Notes: generated by a model not told the origin, from the letters alone. DNA of 26,920 nt from CAZRDB01 sp964598695 (GCA_964598695.1 CAZRDB010000053.1:1-26920), one strand, 5' to 3'. Shown: positions 15,861 to 23,655, counted from the stretch's first letter. A program made the numbers and translations.

Positions 15861-16874
15861 TCAGTCGAAGTGGCACAGCACGCGGCCGGCCGCCTCATCG
15901 GCGAACGCGGCCTCGGCATCGAGCCCGACGGCCCGAACCACGTAGATCTTGTTCTCCGGTTCACAGTGCCACGCACGGCACTGCATGTGACAGCGGGTGT
16001 CCTGTTTCACGAGCCGCTTGGCGGCATAGGCGATCCGGTCGCGGGGCGAGCGCTTGGTGCCCTCGGCGAGCACGGCCTCGTGGCCGTGGCAGCGGCCACG
16101 CTCCATGCGGAAGAGGAACTCGCCCCGCAAGTCCTTGGCGAGCTGCTTCTTCGCCCACTCCACCAGGTCCCCTTTGCCCAGCGCGAGGTTGGCGATCCAG
16201 CGCTGGACGGTCAGGCTCCGGCCGGTGTCGGTCTGGAACCGCAGCTCGATCTTGCCGCCCACGAGGGCGTTGCCGGAGAGCTTCCACTCGTTCGGGAGGC
16301 TGAACCGGAGACCGAACGCGCTCCACAGCACCTGGTCGTCGGACTCCGGCGCGAGCCGCAGATCGCCGTAGATCGCCTCGGCCCTCCGGCGCAGTTCGGC
16401 CGGGTCGGTCCCGGTCAGCTCGGAGATGACCACGCGGCCGGAGTGCGGACACTCACCGGTGAAGCCGAGCCCGCAGACGTCGTCGTTGACCCCGTTCCAC
16501 TCGAAGTAGGTGATCGGGGAGATGTCGACCTTGCGGCGGCTGAGCAGCCTCTCGGTCTTGCGGTGCTCGATGGGGCGCCTCTTCTTCTTGCGTTCGCGCT
16601 CGAGGCCCTCGAGGTAGTTGTCGGTGATCCGCTCGACGGCCTCGGCGTGGTTCGCGCTCTTGCGGAACAGGGCGCGGGTGGAGTCCTCGGCAAGCCAGCG
16701 GACGACGAGGCGGGGCTCCAGCCGCTCGTCGATGCGGATGTGGCCGGCCGCCCAGTCGCCGGAGAGCGCGCCCGGCTCCCAGTCCTGCGGGAGCACCATG
16801 CGGACGCCCTGCCAGGCCACGACGTGCTGGCCCTGGCGGTGGATCGGCACCAGGTTCTGTACGGAAGGCTCCAT
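15861..16874 (-). CDS. Protein of unknown function made of two tandem copies of one domain
   Basis: The 337-residue protein matches no family I know. It contains an internal duplication: WQGVRMVLPQDW (21-32) matches FGLRFSLPNEW (187-197), and the segment leading to PRLVVRW (54-60) matches the one leading to SLTVQRW (220-226). Each copy ends in a similar alpha/beta stretch, at about 145-173 and 308-337. A very basic region (RERKKKRR, 93-100) lies in the first copy. The second copy holds C295, C299 and C304 (DTRCHMQCRAWHCEP), possibly metal-binding or redox-active. No signal peptide is seen. The ATG at 16874 is eight bases after the rodA stop, with GAGAGG close upstream, so it is tied to rodA. 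Confidence 0.8.
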   Translation of the reverse strand: MEPSVQNLVPIHRQGQHVVAWQGVRMVLPQDWEPGALSGDWAAGHIRIDERLEPRLVVRWLAEDSTRALFRKSANHAEAVERITDNYLEGLERERKKKRRPIEHRKTERLLSRRKVDISPITYFEWNGVNDDVCGLGFTGECPHSGRVVISELTGTDPAELRRRAEAIYGDLRLAPESDDQVLWSAFGLRFSLPNEWKLSGNALVGGKIELRFQTDTGRSLTVQRWIANLALGKGDLVEWAKKQLAKDLRGEFLFRMERGRCHGHEAVLAEGTKRSPRDRIAYAAKRLVKQDTRCHMQCRAWHCEPENKIYVVRAVGLDAEAAFADEAAGRVLCHFD

Positions 16875-16882
16875 ACGGCCTC

Positions 16883-18004
16883 TCAGGCTCCGTGGAAGGT
16901 GATACGTCGTCGTCGCAGGTGGACGTTCAGCAACAGGCCGAGCACGGCCATGGTCGCCATCAGGTTCGACCCCCCGCGCGAGAACAGCGGGAGGGGGATC
17001 CCGGTGATCGGCAGGAGACCGACGTTCATGCCGATGTTCACGATCGCCTCGAACGCGATGTAGGACACGGCTCCGGCGGCGAGGTAGCGGCCGAGGTCGT
17101 GCTGGGTCCGCAAGACGGTATCGAGGCCGCGCCAGACGACCGTCGCGTAGAGCGCGACCAGCGTGGTGCAGGCGACGAACCCGAGTTCCTCGCCCAGGGC
17201 GGAGAAGGTCATGTCGGTCTCCTGCTCCTGGACGTTGTGGGACTGCGTCAGGTTGCCGCGTCCGTAGCCCTGGCCCCAGACGCCGCCGGAGCCGATCGCC
17301 TGCCAGCTCCGGAGGTACTGGAGCCCCGGCATGACGGGCTGGCGCGGGTCGACGTAGTCGCGGGGGTGGAGCCAGGCGAGGATCCGGTCGATCTGGTACT
17401 CCTTGAGGATCCCGTAGCGCCAGGCGATGTTCGCGAGCACCGCCATTCCGACCAGGAACGCGGCGATGTGCCACAGGTTGGCGCCGGCGTAGTAGACCAC
17501 GCCCAGCCAGATGCTGAGCAGCACGAGGGTGGTGCCGAGATCGCCTTGGAGCATCACGAGCGCGAGGATCGGGAGGGTGACCTCGATGAAGCTGCGGGCG
17601 AACTCGAGCCCCTCGCGGATCCGTTCTCGGTTCTCGGCCGCGAAGACGGCGAGGCTGGCGATGAGCACGACCTTGGCGAACTCGGAGGGCTGCACCTGCA
17701 TGCCGAACAGCACGAGCCACTGCTTGGCGCCGTTGGTGACCTTGCCGAGGACCAGAACGACGACGAGCAGCGCCAACATGCCCCAGTAGAGAGCCTGCCA
17801 GGCGTTGCGGAGGAAGCCGTAGTCGACCGACGACGCGAGCAGGAAGACGAGGACGCCCATCGCCATGTAGATGGTCTGGCGCTGGGGGCTGGCGCCGGGG
17901 ATCGTCCTCAGGGTGAGGAGGCCCAGCGCCGCGATTCCGGCGATGGCCAGAAGCAGAACGTGGTCGGCATCCCGGAACTGTCGGCTACGCAGGATCGCAT
18001 TCAT
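16883..18004 (-). CDS. rodA: SEDS-family peptidoglycan glycosyltransferase RodA (or FtsW)
   Basis: The 373-residue polytopic protein has all main SEDS motifs: QPSEFAK (105-111), ETDMTFSALGEELGF (262-276) and PITGIPLPLFSRGGSN (332-347). D264 lies where the proposed catalytic aspartate of SEDS polymerases is found. The usual QPDLGT reads LQGDLGT (152-158), a small variation. RodA polymerises lipid II during elongation with a class B PBP, FtsW does so at the septum. RodA is preferred from the compact length and short tails, but the partner gene is not here. The ATG at 18004 has no good ribosome binding site; GGAGG is some 30 bases away. It heads a five-gene run with its own promoter. Confidence 0.9.
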   Translation of the reverse strand: MNAILRSRQFRDADHVLLLAIAGIAALGLLTLRTIPGASPQRQTIYMAMGVLVFLLASSVDYGFLRNAWQALYWGMLALLVVVLVLGKVTNGAKQWLVLFGMQVQPSEFAKVVLIASLAVFAAENRERIREGLEFARSFIEVTLPILALVMLQGDLGTTLVLLSIWLGVVYYAGANLWHIAAFLVGMAVLANIAWRYGILKEYQIDRILAWLHPRDYVDPRQPVMPGLQYLRSWQAIGSGGVWGQGYGRGNLTQSHNVQEQETDMTFSALGEELGFVACTTLVALYATVVWRGLDTVLRTQHDLGRYLAAGAVSYIAFEAIVNIGMNVGLLPITGIPLPLFSRGGSNLMATMAVLGLLLNVHLRRRRITFHGA

Positions 18005-18053
18005 GTCAGGCTCGCAGGACTGGGAACGCCCGCACCTCCGTCACGATAGCTGC

Positions 18054-18083
18054 ATTGTACCCGGCTTCTCGGTCATCGGGCAA
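18054..18083 (-). promoter_or_regulatory. Sigma70-like promoter of the rodA-ftsY operon
   Basis: The minus strand reads TTGCCC (18083-18078), an 18-bp spacer and TACAAT (18059-18054), with 4/6 and 5/6 consensus matches. It lies between the stem-loop ending the upstream nuclease-family gene and rodA. A transcript would start near 18047 with a leader of about 43 nt. Confidence 0.65.
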
Positions 18084-18087
18084 ACGC

Positions 18088-18111
18088 GTGCGGGGGCCTC
18101 AAGCCCCGCAC
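18088..18111 (-). terminator. Stem-loop ending the endonuclease/phosphatase-family gene
   Basis: GTGCGGGG (18088-18095) and CCCCGCAC (18104-18111) are perfect 8-bp arms around the stop codon of the gene. The minus-strand continuation GCGTTTG is only weakly T-rich. It lies just upstream of the rodA promoter, as expected of a terminator insulating the two units. Confidence 0.55.
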
Positions 18112-19070
18112 CAGAACTCGGCGACGACCGGCGCGTGGTCGGACTCCGGCAGGAACTCGATCGCTCGGGGGGCCGCCCAGTGGTCTCGCAGCGTCTCGTT
18201 GAGGACGGTGGCCGACCGGAAGTGGGCCAGCAGTGCCCGGCTGATGAGGATGTGGTCGATCATCTGGGGCTTGCCGTCGTGGAGCAGCGTGAACTGCTTC
18301 TCCGCCGGCAGGGAGAGTTCCACCGGGTACAGCTCCTGATCCCACAGGAGGGGGTTCCGCGCCTCGACGTAGCTGCCCCGGATGATGCTGAGCGGGACCG
18401 AGTCCGCGGTGTCGTTGAAGTCGCCGAGGACCACGAGGCGAGCGTCGCGGTAGCGGCCGAACAGCCCGTCGACGAGACGCCGCAGCTCGAGCGCTTGGCC
18501 GACCCTCTTGAGCGAACTGAGCGTGCTGCCCTCGGCGTGGGCGGCCATCGAGGGCCAGCCGCCGCCGGGAACGGGCGCGAGACCGGGCGCCTCCGAGGGC
18601 CGCTTGGACTTGAGGTGCACGCCGAGCAGCCGGGTCCGGCCGATCCCCGGCAGCTCGAGGCTGACCTCGACGATCGGCCGGTTCCAGCGCACCGTGAGCG
18701 GGTTGCCCTCGCCCTGCGGCAGCCAGTGGAGGCGCGAGTGCTGGCGGTGGAGGTGGTACTCGTGGATCGGGAAGCGGCTGAGGATCACTTGGTGGCGCTC
18801 GACCTCGGGGTCGGGGTCGAGCGGCGTGCGCGCGAACGTCTCGTACGGAGTGCCGCGCACCACCTGCGTGAGGGCGTCCTCATCCAGCACCTCCTGCAGG
18901 ACGAGCACATCGGCGCGAATCCGTAGCAGCATCCGCTGGGTGGCCGCCAGGTAGAGGTCGTCGAGCCTGTCGGGATCGGCTCCGTGGGCGCCGTCGCGGG
19001 GGAAGGCCCCCTGCGCGCGGCGCGACCCGAGATCGAGCGCGTTGAACGTGGCAATGCGCAGCGTGTCCAT
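18099..19070 (-). CDS. Endonuclease/exonuclease/phosphatase (EEP) family protein
   Basis: The 323-residue protein has the full EEP set of metal and catalytic residues: N10 (RIATFNALD), E60 (LVLQEVLDE), H152 (GVHLKSK), D217/N219 (GDFND), D272 (MIDHIL) and D311/H312 (SDHAPVV). The superfamily covers DNases, AP endonucleases, sphingomyelinases and lipid or sugar phosphatases, and nothing here picks the substrate. No signal peptide is visible, so it is probably cytoplasmic. The ATG at 19070 begins directly with the first strand and has AAGGGG four bases upstream. It is divergent from the aminotransferase gene, and no minus-strand promoter of its own stands out. Confidence 0.85.
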   Translation of the reverse strand: MDTLRIATFNALDLGSRRAQGAFPRDGAHGADPDRLDDLYLAATQRMLLRIRADVLVLQEVLDEDALTQVVRGTPYETFARTPLDPDPEVERHQVILSRFPIHEYHLHRQHSRLHWLPQGEGNPLTVRWNRPIVEVSLELPGIGRTRLLGVHLKSKRPSEAPGLAPVPGGGWPSMAAHAEGSTLSSLKRVGQALELRRLVDGLFGRYRDARLVVLGDFNDTADSVPLSIIRGSYVEARNPLLWDQELYPVELSLPAEKQFTLLHDGKPQMIDHILISRALLAHFRSATVLNETLRDHWAAPRAIEFLPESDHAPVVAEFWCGA

Positions 19071-19162
19071 GGAGCCCCTTCTCTGCCGGGAGGCCCGCAT
19101 CCGGGCTCGTCTCGGCACCGGACAGCGTAGCCGTCCGGCCCCCGGCGCACAACCGGCCCGCC

Positions 19163-19191
19163 TTGGCGGATGCCACCCGATGGTCTACACT
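19163..19191 (+). promoter_or_regulatory. Sigma70-like promoter of the aminotransferase-serA unit
   Basis: TTGGCG (19163-19168), a 17-bp spacer and TACACT (19186-19191) each match 4/6 of consensus at ideal spacing. Transcription would start near 19198, leaving about 175 nt of leader before the GTG at 19373. Confidence 0.55.
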
Positions 19192-19372
19192 CGGCCCAAG
19201 CCCCGGCGGGGTTGCCCACGCACCGCTCGCCGGCGTTTGTCGGGCGACGGACGCCCCGGCCAGCGTCCGTAGTGACCGCGGTGTGCGGCCCCCCCCTGGG
19301 ATGGGGGAGCGCGCAGTGCCGTACGCCTGGGCCGGGCGCGCCCCTCTTCCGCAGACGCAGGGAGGACGTGCC
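19192..19372 (+). promoter_or_regulatory. Long, hairpin-rich 5' leader of the aminotransferase gene
   Basis: The leader can form CCCC/GGGG (19201-19211), a perfect 8-bp stem ACGGACGC/GCGTCCGT (19247-19254 with 19263-19270, 8-base loop) and CCCCC/GGGGG (19292-19296 with 19303-19307). GGGAGG lies seven bases before the GTG. No riboswitch class I know fits. The rest of the 302-bp divergent gap (19071-19162) shows nothing I can name. Confidence 0.4.
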
Positions 19373-20530
19373 GTGAACAGGTTCGAGACCGACCTACTCC
19401 TCATCCCCGGCCCCACTCCGGTGCCCCCGCCCATTCAGAGGGCACTCGCGGAGCCGATCCTCTCCCACAGAGGCTCGGAGTTCAAGGGCATCCTGGGGCG
19501 CGTCGCGGGCGGCTTACGCCAGGCATTCCGCACCGAGGGCGAGGTCCTGCTGCTCGCCTCCTCGGGAACCGGCGCGATGGAGGCGGCGGTCACGAACACG
19601 CTCGCCCCCGGCGACCGCGTGCTGTCGATCGTCAACGGCAAGTTCGGCGCGCGGTTCGCCGAGATCAACGAGGGCCGCGGCTGCGATGTAACGCGGCTGC
19701 GCTTCGAACCCGGCAAGGGCGCCGATCCCGAGGCCGTCGCGAGCGCTCTCGCCCACGGCGGCTACAAGGCCCTCACCCTCGTCCACAACGAGACCTCCAC
19801 CGCGGTCACCAACCCCACCCGCGAGATCGTCGCCGCCGCCAAGGAGCACGGGGTCCTCACCATCGTCGATTGCGTGAGCGGCCTGCTGGCCGTGGAGTTC
19901 GATATGGACGGATGGGGCGTCGACATCGCCGTCTCCGGTTCCCAGAAGGGCCTGTGTCTCCCGCCGGGCCTTGCGTTCGTGGCGGTGAGCGAGGCGGGCT
20001 GGGAGGCGATCGAGGCGGGGCCCACGACTCCCTACTACTTCGATCTCCGGGCCGCGCGGAAGTCCCAGGCCAAGGGCGAGACGGCGTTCACGCCCGCCAT
20101 CGGGATCATCCGCGCCCTCGAGGTCGCCCTCGAGCTGATCCTGCGCGACGGTCTCGAGCCGGTCCTGGCACGCCAGCGGGCGATGGCTCGGGCGGTCCGA
20201 GCGGCCGTCACCGCCATGGCTCTCCCGCTCTTCTCCGACCCGGCCTACGCGAGCGATGCGGTCACGGCCGTGCTCCCCCCCGAGGGGCTCGACCCCGACG
20301 CGCTCCGCACGGACCTCAAGAAGCGCTTCGACATCGTCCTCTCCGGCGGGCAGGACGAACTGAAGGGCCGCATCTTCCGGATCGCCCACATGGGCGCGGT
20401 CGCCCCGTACCAGATCCTCGGGGCCCTGGCGGCGCTCGAGGTCGTCCTCCGGGACGCCGGGCATACGGGCTTCGCGCCCGGGGCCGGCGTGGCCGCCGCG
20501 GGGGCGGTCCTGGGCGAGGCTCTTCGCTGA
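19373..20530 (+). CDS. Class V aminotransferase, alanine-glyoxylate/serine-pyruvate type
   Basis: The 385-residue PLP enzyme begins FETDLLLIPGPTPVPPPIQ, the AGT-family entry. It has SSGTGAMEAA (63-72), LVHNETSTAVTNP, D166 in IVDCVSG and the Schiff-base lysine K192 in SGSQKGLCLPPG. Family members transfer amino groups among serine, alanine, glycine and glyoxylate or pyruvate. The serA gene 28 bp downstream suggests a part in serine/glycine metabolism, possibly as the phosphohydroxypyruvate aminotransferase. The start is the GTG at 19373 with GGGAGG seven bases upstream. An in-frame ATG at 19301 would add 24 residues but lacks a ribosome binding site and follows a C-run. Confidence 0.92.
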   Translation: MNRFETDLLLIPGPTPVPPPIQRALAEPILSHRGSEFKGILGRVAGGLRQAFRTEGEVLLLASSGTGAMEAAVTNTLAPGDRVLSIVNGKFGARFAEINEGRGCDVTRLRFEPGKGADPEAVASALAHGGYKALTLVHNETSTAVTNPTREIVAAAKEHGVLTIVDCVSGLLAVEFDMDGWGVDIAVSGSQKGLCLPPGLAFVAVSEAGWEAIEAGPTTPYYFDLRAARKSQAKGETAFTPAIGIIRALEVALELILRDGLEPVLARQRAMARAVRAAVTAMALPLFSDPAYASDAVTAVLPPEGLDPDALRTDLKKRFDIVLSGGQDELKGRIFRIAHMGAVAPYQILGALAALEVVLRDAGHTGFAPGAGVAAAGAVLGEALR

Positions 20531-20558
20531 TCGGTGAGGCGGAAGGGGTGGGAGTGCC

Positions 20559-22166
20559 ATGCCGGAACCACGCAAGCCGCGCGTGCTGATCTGCGACAAG
20601 GTCGGCAAGGAGGGCGTCGAGGCCCTCGCGCGCGTGAGCGAGGTGCTCGACCGAGCGGGAATCGCGCGCGACGATCTCCTCGAGGCCGTGCGCGATGTCG
20701 ACGCGATCATCGTCCGCTCGCAGACCAAGATCACGGCCGACGTGATCGAGGCGGCCCCGCGTCTCCAGATCATCGGGCGCGCGGGCGTGGGGGTCGACAA
20801 CATCGACGTCGATGCCGCCACGGCCCGGGGCGTCGTCGTCGTGAACTCGCCCGAGGGCAACACGCGGGCCGCGGCCGAGCACGCCATCGCGCTACTGCTC
20901 GCGCTCTCCCGCAACCTCCTGGCCGGCGATGCCCGGATCCGCGGCCGTGAGTGGAGCCGCACCGGGCTGATGGGCAACGAGGTGCGCGGGAAGACCCTCG
21001 GACTCGTGGGCCTCGGCCGCGTCGGGGTCGAGGTCGCCCGCATGGGCCGAGGCCTCGGGATGCGTGTGATCGCGCACGACGTGGCGATGAGCGCCGAGCG
21101 CTGCCGCCGACTCGAGGTCGAGCCCTGTGACCTGGAGACCGTGCTCCGGGAGGCCGACTTCATCAGTGTCCACGTGCCGCTGACTCCCTCGACGCGGGGG
21201 ATGATCGGCGCGCGGGAGCTGGCGATGATGAAGCCGACGACCCGGCTCGTGAACTGCTCGCGCGGCGCCGTCGTCGACGAGGCGGCCCTCGCCGAGGCTC
21301 TGCTGCAGGGCCGGTTGGGCGGCGCGGCGATCGACGTCTTCGAGTCGGAGCCCGAGCCGCCGTGGGGGAGCCCGCTCATGGACGCCCCCCGGACCGTCCT
21401 GACGCCCCACCTCGGCGCCTCGACGGAGGAGGCCCAGACGGGCGCCGCGATGGACGTCGCGACCCAGGTCATCGAGGTGCTCGAGGGCCGTCCGCCCTCG
21501 AGCCCGGTCAACCTGCCCAACATCCCGGCCGAGACCTTCCAGGCATTGCGGCCCTGGCTGCCGCTCGTCGGCAAGATGGGGCGGCTGGCCTCCTTCCTCG
21601 CCGCGAGCGGCCTACGCGCGGTCGAGATGCGCTACTCGGGCTCGCTCGCCGAGCACGACTGCCGGCTTCTCACCCGGCGGTTCGTCTCCGGCCTGCTGGC
21701 CCGCGTGCTCGAGACCCCGGTCAACGACGTGAACGCGATGCTCGTCGCCGAGGAGCGCCACGTCGAGGTCACGGAGTCGAAGCAGGACAGCCACCCGATC
21801 TTCCAGGCCCACGTGCAGGCCCGGGTCGTCTGCGAGGGCGATACGACCGAAGTCGAGGGCAGCTTCCGGGGGATCGCCCAGCCCCGCGTCGTCGGGATCA
21901 ACGGCTACGGCCTCGATGTCGACCCGACCGGGGCCCTGGTGCTGGTCATCTCGCCCGACCGGCCGGGTGACTTCGCGAAGGTCGCGGGCGTACTCGGGGC
22001 CGCGGGGCTCAACATCCGCCAACTGAGCGCCGGCCGCCGCGCCGACCCGGACGACCGCACCAGCCTGCTCGTGATGGGCGTCGACGGTGCGGTGACCGCC
22101 GCCGTGCTGGACCGGTTCCGCGAGATCGGCCAGCCCGAGGTGCTCGGGGTCGTCGACCTCGGCTGA
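20559..22166 (+). CDS. serA: D-3-phosphoglycerate dehydrogenase, long form with ACT domain
   Basis: The 535-residue enzyme oxidises 3-phosphoglycerate to 3-phosphohydroxypyruvate, the entry to serine synthesis. It has the NAD fold GLGRVG (151-156) and catalytic R235 (NCSRGAVVDE), E264 (DVFESEP) and H284 (TPHLGAST). An intervening allosteric domain covers about 320-450. A C-terminal ACT domain starts near residue 460 (LVLVISPDRPGDFAKVAGVL). The ACT domain usually mediates serine feedback inhibition, so this is probably regulated that way. The ATG at 20559 has GGGAG close upstream. No phosphoserine phosphatase or serC gene is in the window. Confidence 0.96.
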   Translation: MPEPRKPRVLICDKVGKEGVEALARVSEVLDRAGIARDDLLEAVRDVDAIIVRSQTKITADVIEAAPRLQIIGRAGVGVDNIDVDAATARGVVVVNSPEGNTRAAAEHAIALLLALSRNLLAGDARIRGREWSRTGLMGNEVRGKTLGLVGLGRVGVEVARMGRGLGMRVIAHDVAMSAERCRRLEVEPCDLETVLREADFISVHVPLTPSTRGMIGARELAMMKPTTRLVNCSRGAVVDEAALAEALLQGRLGGAAIDVFESEPEPPWGSPLMDAPRTVLTPHLGASTEEAQTGAAMDVATQVIEVLEGRPPSSPVNLPNIPAETFQALRPWLPLVGKMGRLASFLAASGLRAVEMRYSGSLAEHDCRLLTRRFVSGLLARVLETPVNDVNAMLVAEERHVEVTESKQDSHPIFQAHVQARVVCEGDTTEVEGSFRGIAQPRVVGINGYGLDVDPTGALVLVISPDRPGDFAKVAGVLGAAGLNIRQLSAGRRADPDDRTSLLVMGVDGAVTAAVLDRFREIGQPEVLGVVDLG

Positions 22167-22181
22167 ACTGGCCGACCCGAT

Positions 22182-22217
22182 CTCCTCCCCCGGGCGCTCG
22201 GGCGTCCGGGGGAGGAG
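22182..22217 (+). terminator. Very strong stem-loop after serA
   Basis: CTCCTCCCCCGG (22182-22193) and CCGGGGGAGGAG (22206-22217) are perfect 12-bp arms. A G-U pair and three more base pairs extend the stem to 16 with loop TCGG (22198-22201). No T-run follows. It fills half of the 75-bp gap before the sulfatase-fold gene and probably ends or stabilises the serA message. Confidence 0.65.
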
Positions 22218-22241
22218 CCGACGCGAACGGAGCCCGCGAAC

Positions 22242-23594
22242 GTGAACGCGATCCTGGTTGTGGCCGACACGCTGCGGCGCGACTACCTGGGCTGCTACGG
22301 GAGCCCATGGGTGCGGACCCCGCACCTCGACGCCTTCGCCGAGGAGTCGGCGGTCTTCGACCGCGCCTACGCCGCCTCGTTCCCGACGGTGCCCCATCGG
22401 ACCGACCTTGTGACGGGGCGCTACACCCTGACCCGCCGGGGCTGGGCGCCGCTGCCGCGGGAGGAGGCCACGCTCGCCGCGGTGCTGAGCCACGTCGGCT
22501 GGTGCTCGATGCTCGTGGCCGATACGCCCCACATCCTCCGCGACGGCTATGGCTTCGAGCGTGGCTACGACGGCTGGGAGTGGATCCGCGGCCAGGAGGG
22601 CGACCGGTGGCGGACGAGCCCCCGCACGGTCGCCTGGCCCTGCCACCCGAGCCGCGCGCGCGAGGAGAACGTCCTCTACCGCCACCTGCGCAACACGGCC
22701 GACTGGCGGGGCGAGGACGACCGCTTCTGCGCCCGGAGCGTCCGCACCGCATGTGAGTGGCTCGAGGCGAACCACCGCGATCCGTTCTTCCTCCACATCG
22801 ATCTCTTCGACCCGCACGAGCCGTGGGACGCGCCGCGCGAGCTGGTCGAGCTGTACGATCCGGGCTATGAGGGGGAGGAGATCGTCTACCCGCCCTACGG
22901 GCCCTCGAGCGTCCACACCGAGGCCGAGTTGGCGCACATGCGCGCGCTGTACGCGGGCGAGGTCACGCTCGTCGACCGGTGCATCGGCCGGCTGCTCGAG
23001 ACCGTCGAGCGGCTCGGGCGGGCCGGCGACACGGTCGTGGTGGTGACCAGCGACCACGGCTTCCTGCTCGGGGAGCACGGTTGGGCCGGCAAGGGGGCCA
23101 CCGAGGGCGGCTTCCGCTACTGCCCGCTGTGGGAGGAGATCGCCCGCGTCGCCCTGCTGGTTCGAGGGCCGGAGATCGCGCCCGGCCGCCGGAGCCAGCT
23201 CGTGCAGCCGCCGGACATCGCGCCGACCCTCCTCGATCTCCTGTGGGCCGAGCCGCCGGCCGGGCTGGAGGGCCGGAGCTTCGCGCCGATCCTGCATGGC
23301 GAGGACCAGCCCTCCCGGGACTGCGCGCTCACGAGCCCGGGGCTGTGCGAGGGTCCGCGCGGGGCGATGACCACCTTCACGATGGGTCGCTGGAGCCTCC
23401 TGCACGCCCCCAGGGTGGCGGGGCAGGAGCGGCCGGAGACGATGCTGTTCGACCTCGAGCAGGACCCCGGTCAGAGCCGCGACCTCCTGGCCGAGCAGCC
23501 GCATGCGGCCCGCACGATGCACCGGAGGATGCTCGCCTTCCTCGAGACGCACGGCGCCCCGGCCGCCGAGTTGGAGGCCCGGGCAGAGCTGTGA
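22242..23594 (+). CDS. Sulfatase-fold (alkaline phosphatase superfamily) hydrolase with Thr at the nucleophile position
   Basis: The 450-residue protein has the sulfatase layout: metal-site strand VVADTLRRDYLGCYG (D9), the nucleophile loop before LVTGR, LHIDLFDPHEPW, and metal/active-site D271/H272 (TSDHGFLLGEHGW) with K284. Normal type I sulfatases carry C/S-x-P-x-R, whose Cys or Ser becomes formylglycine; here the loop reads T49-V-P-H-R53. Thr cannot become formylglycine, so phosphoester hydrolysis or transfer by a direct Thr nucleophile is more likely than sulfatase action. No signal peptide is present. The start is a GTG at 22242 with GGAG nine bases upstream. The C-terminal half (LFDLEQDPGQSRDLL) is standard. 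Confidence 0.85.
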   Translation: MNAILVVADTLRRDYLGCYGSPWVRTPHLDAFAEESAVFDRAYAASFPTVPHRTDLVTGRYTLTRRGWAPLPREEATLAAVLSHVGWCSMLVADTPHILRDGYGFERGYDGWEWIRGQEGDRWRTSPRTVAWPCHPSRAREENVLYRHLRNTADWRGEDDRFCARSVRTACEWLEANHRDPFFLHIDLFDPHEPWDAPRELVELYDPGYEGEEIVYPPYGPSSVHTEAELAHMRALYAGEVTLVDRCIGRLLETVERLGRAGDTVVVVTSDHGFLLGEHGWAGKGATEGGFRYCPLWEEIARVALLVRGPEIAPGRRSQLVQPPDIAPTLLDLLWAEPPAGLEGRSFAPILHGEDQPSRDCALTSPGLCEGPRGAMTTFTMGRWSLLHAPRVAGQERPETMLFDLEQDPGQSRDLLAEQPHAARTMHRRMLAFLETHGAPAAELEARAEL

Positions 23595-23626
23595 CCGGGG
23601 GCGGAGCAACACCCGCGGCCCCATCC

Positions 23627-23655
23627 TTCTCACTCGCCAGCCGTTCGCGTAGACT
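23627..23655 (+). promoter_or_regulatory. Sigma70-like promoter of the pheS-ispH unit
   Basis: TTCTCA (23627-23632), a 17-bp spacer and TAGACT (23650-23655) match 4/6 and 4/6. Transcription would start near 23662 with a leader of about 27 nt containing GGAGGAA before the pheS ATG. It lies in the 94-bp gap after the sulfatase-fold gene. Confidence 0.55.

Noticed and set aside
16883..17720. N-terminal extension of the duplicated-domain protein into rodA
   Set aside because: The extension is out-of-frame rodA sequence with Arg/Pro-rich composition; the ATG at 16874 has a ribosome binding site and follows the rodA stop.
19262..19290. T-box-like string GTGACCGCGG in the aminotransferase leader
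   Set aside because: The UGGN bulge needed to pair with the tRNA NCCA end is not intact, and I find no specifier loop or stem I features.
22242..23594. Naming the gene a standard sulfatase (betC/aslA type)
   Set aside because: The C/S-x-P-x-R nucleophile signature is absent; only the superfamily fold is supported.
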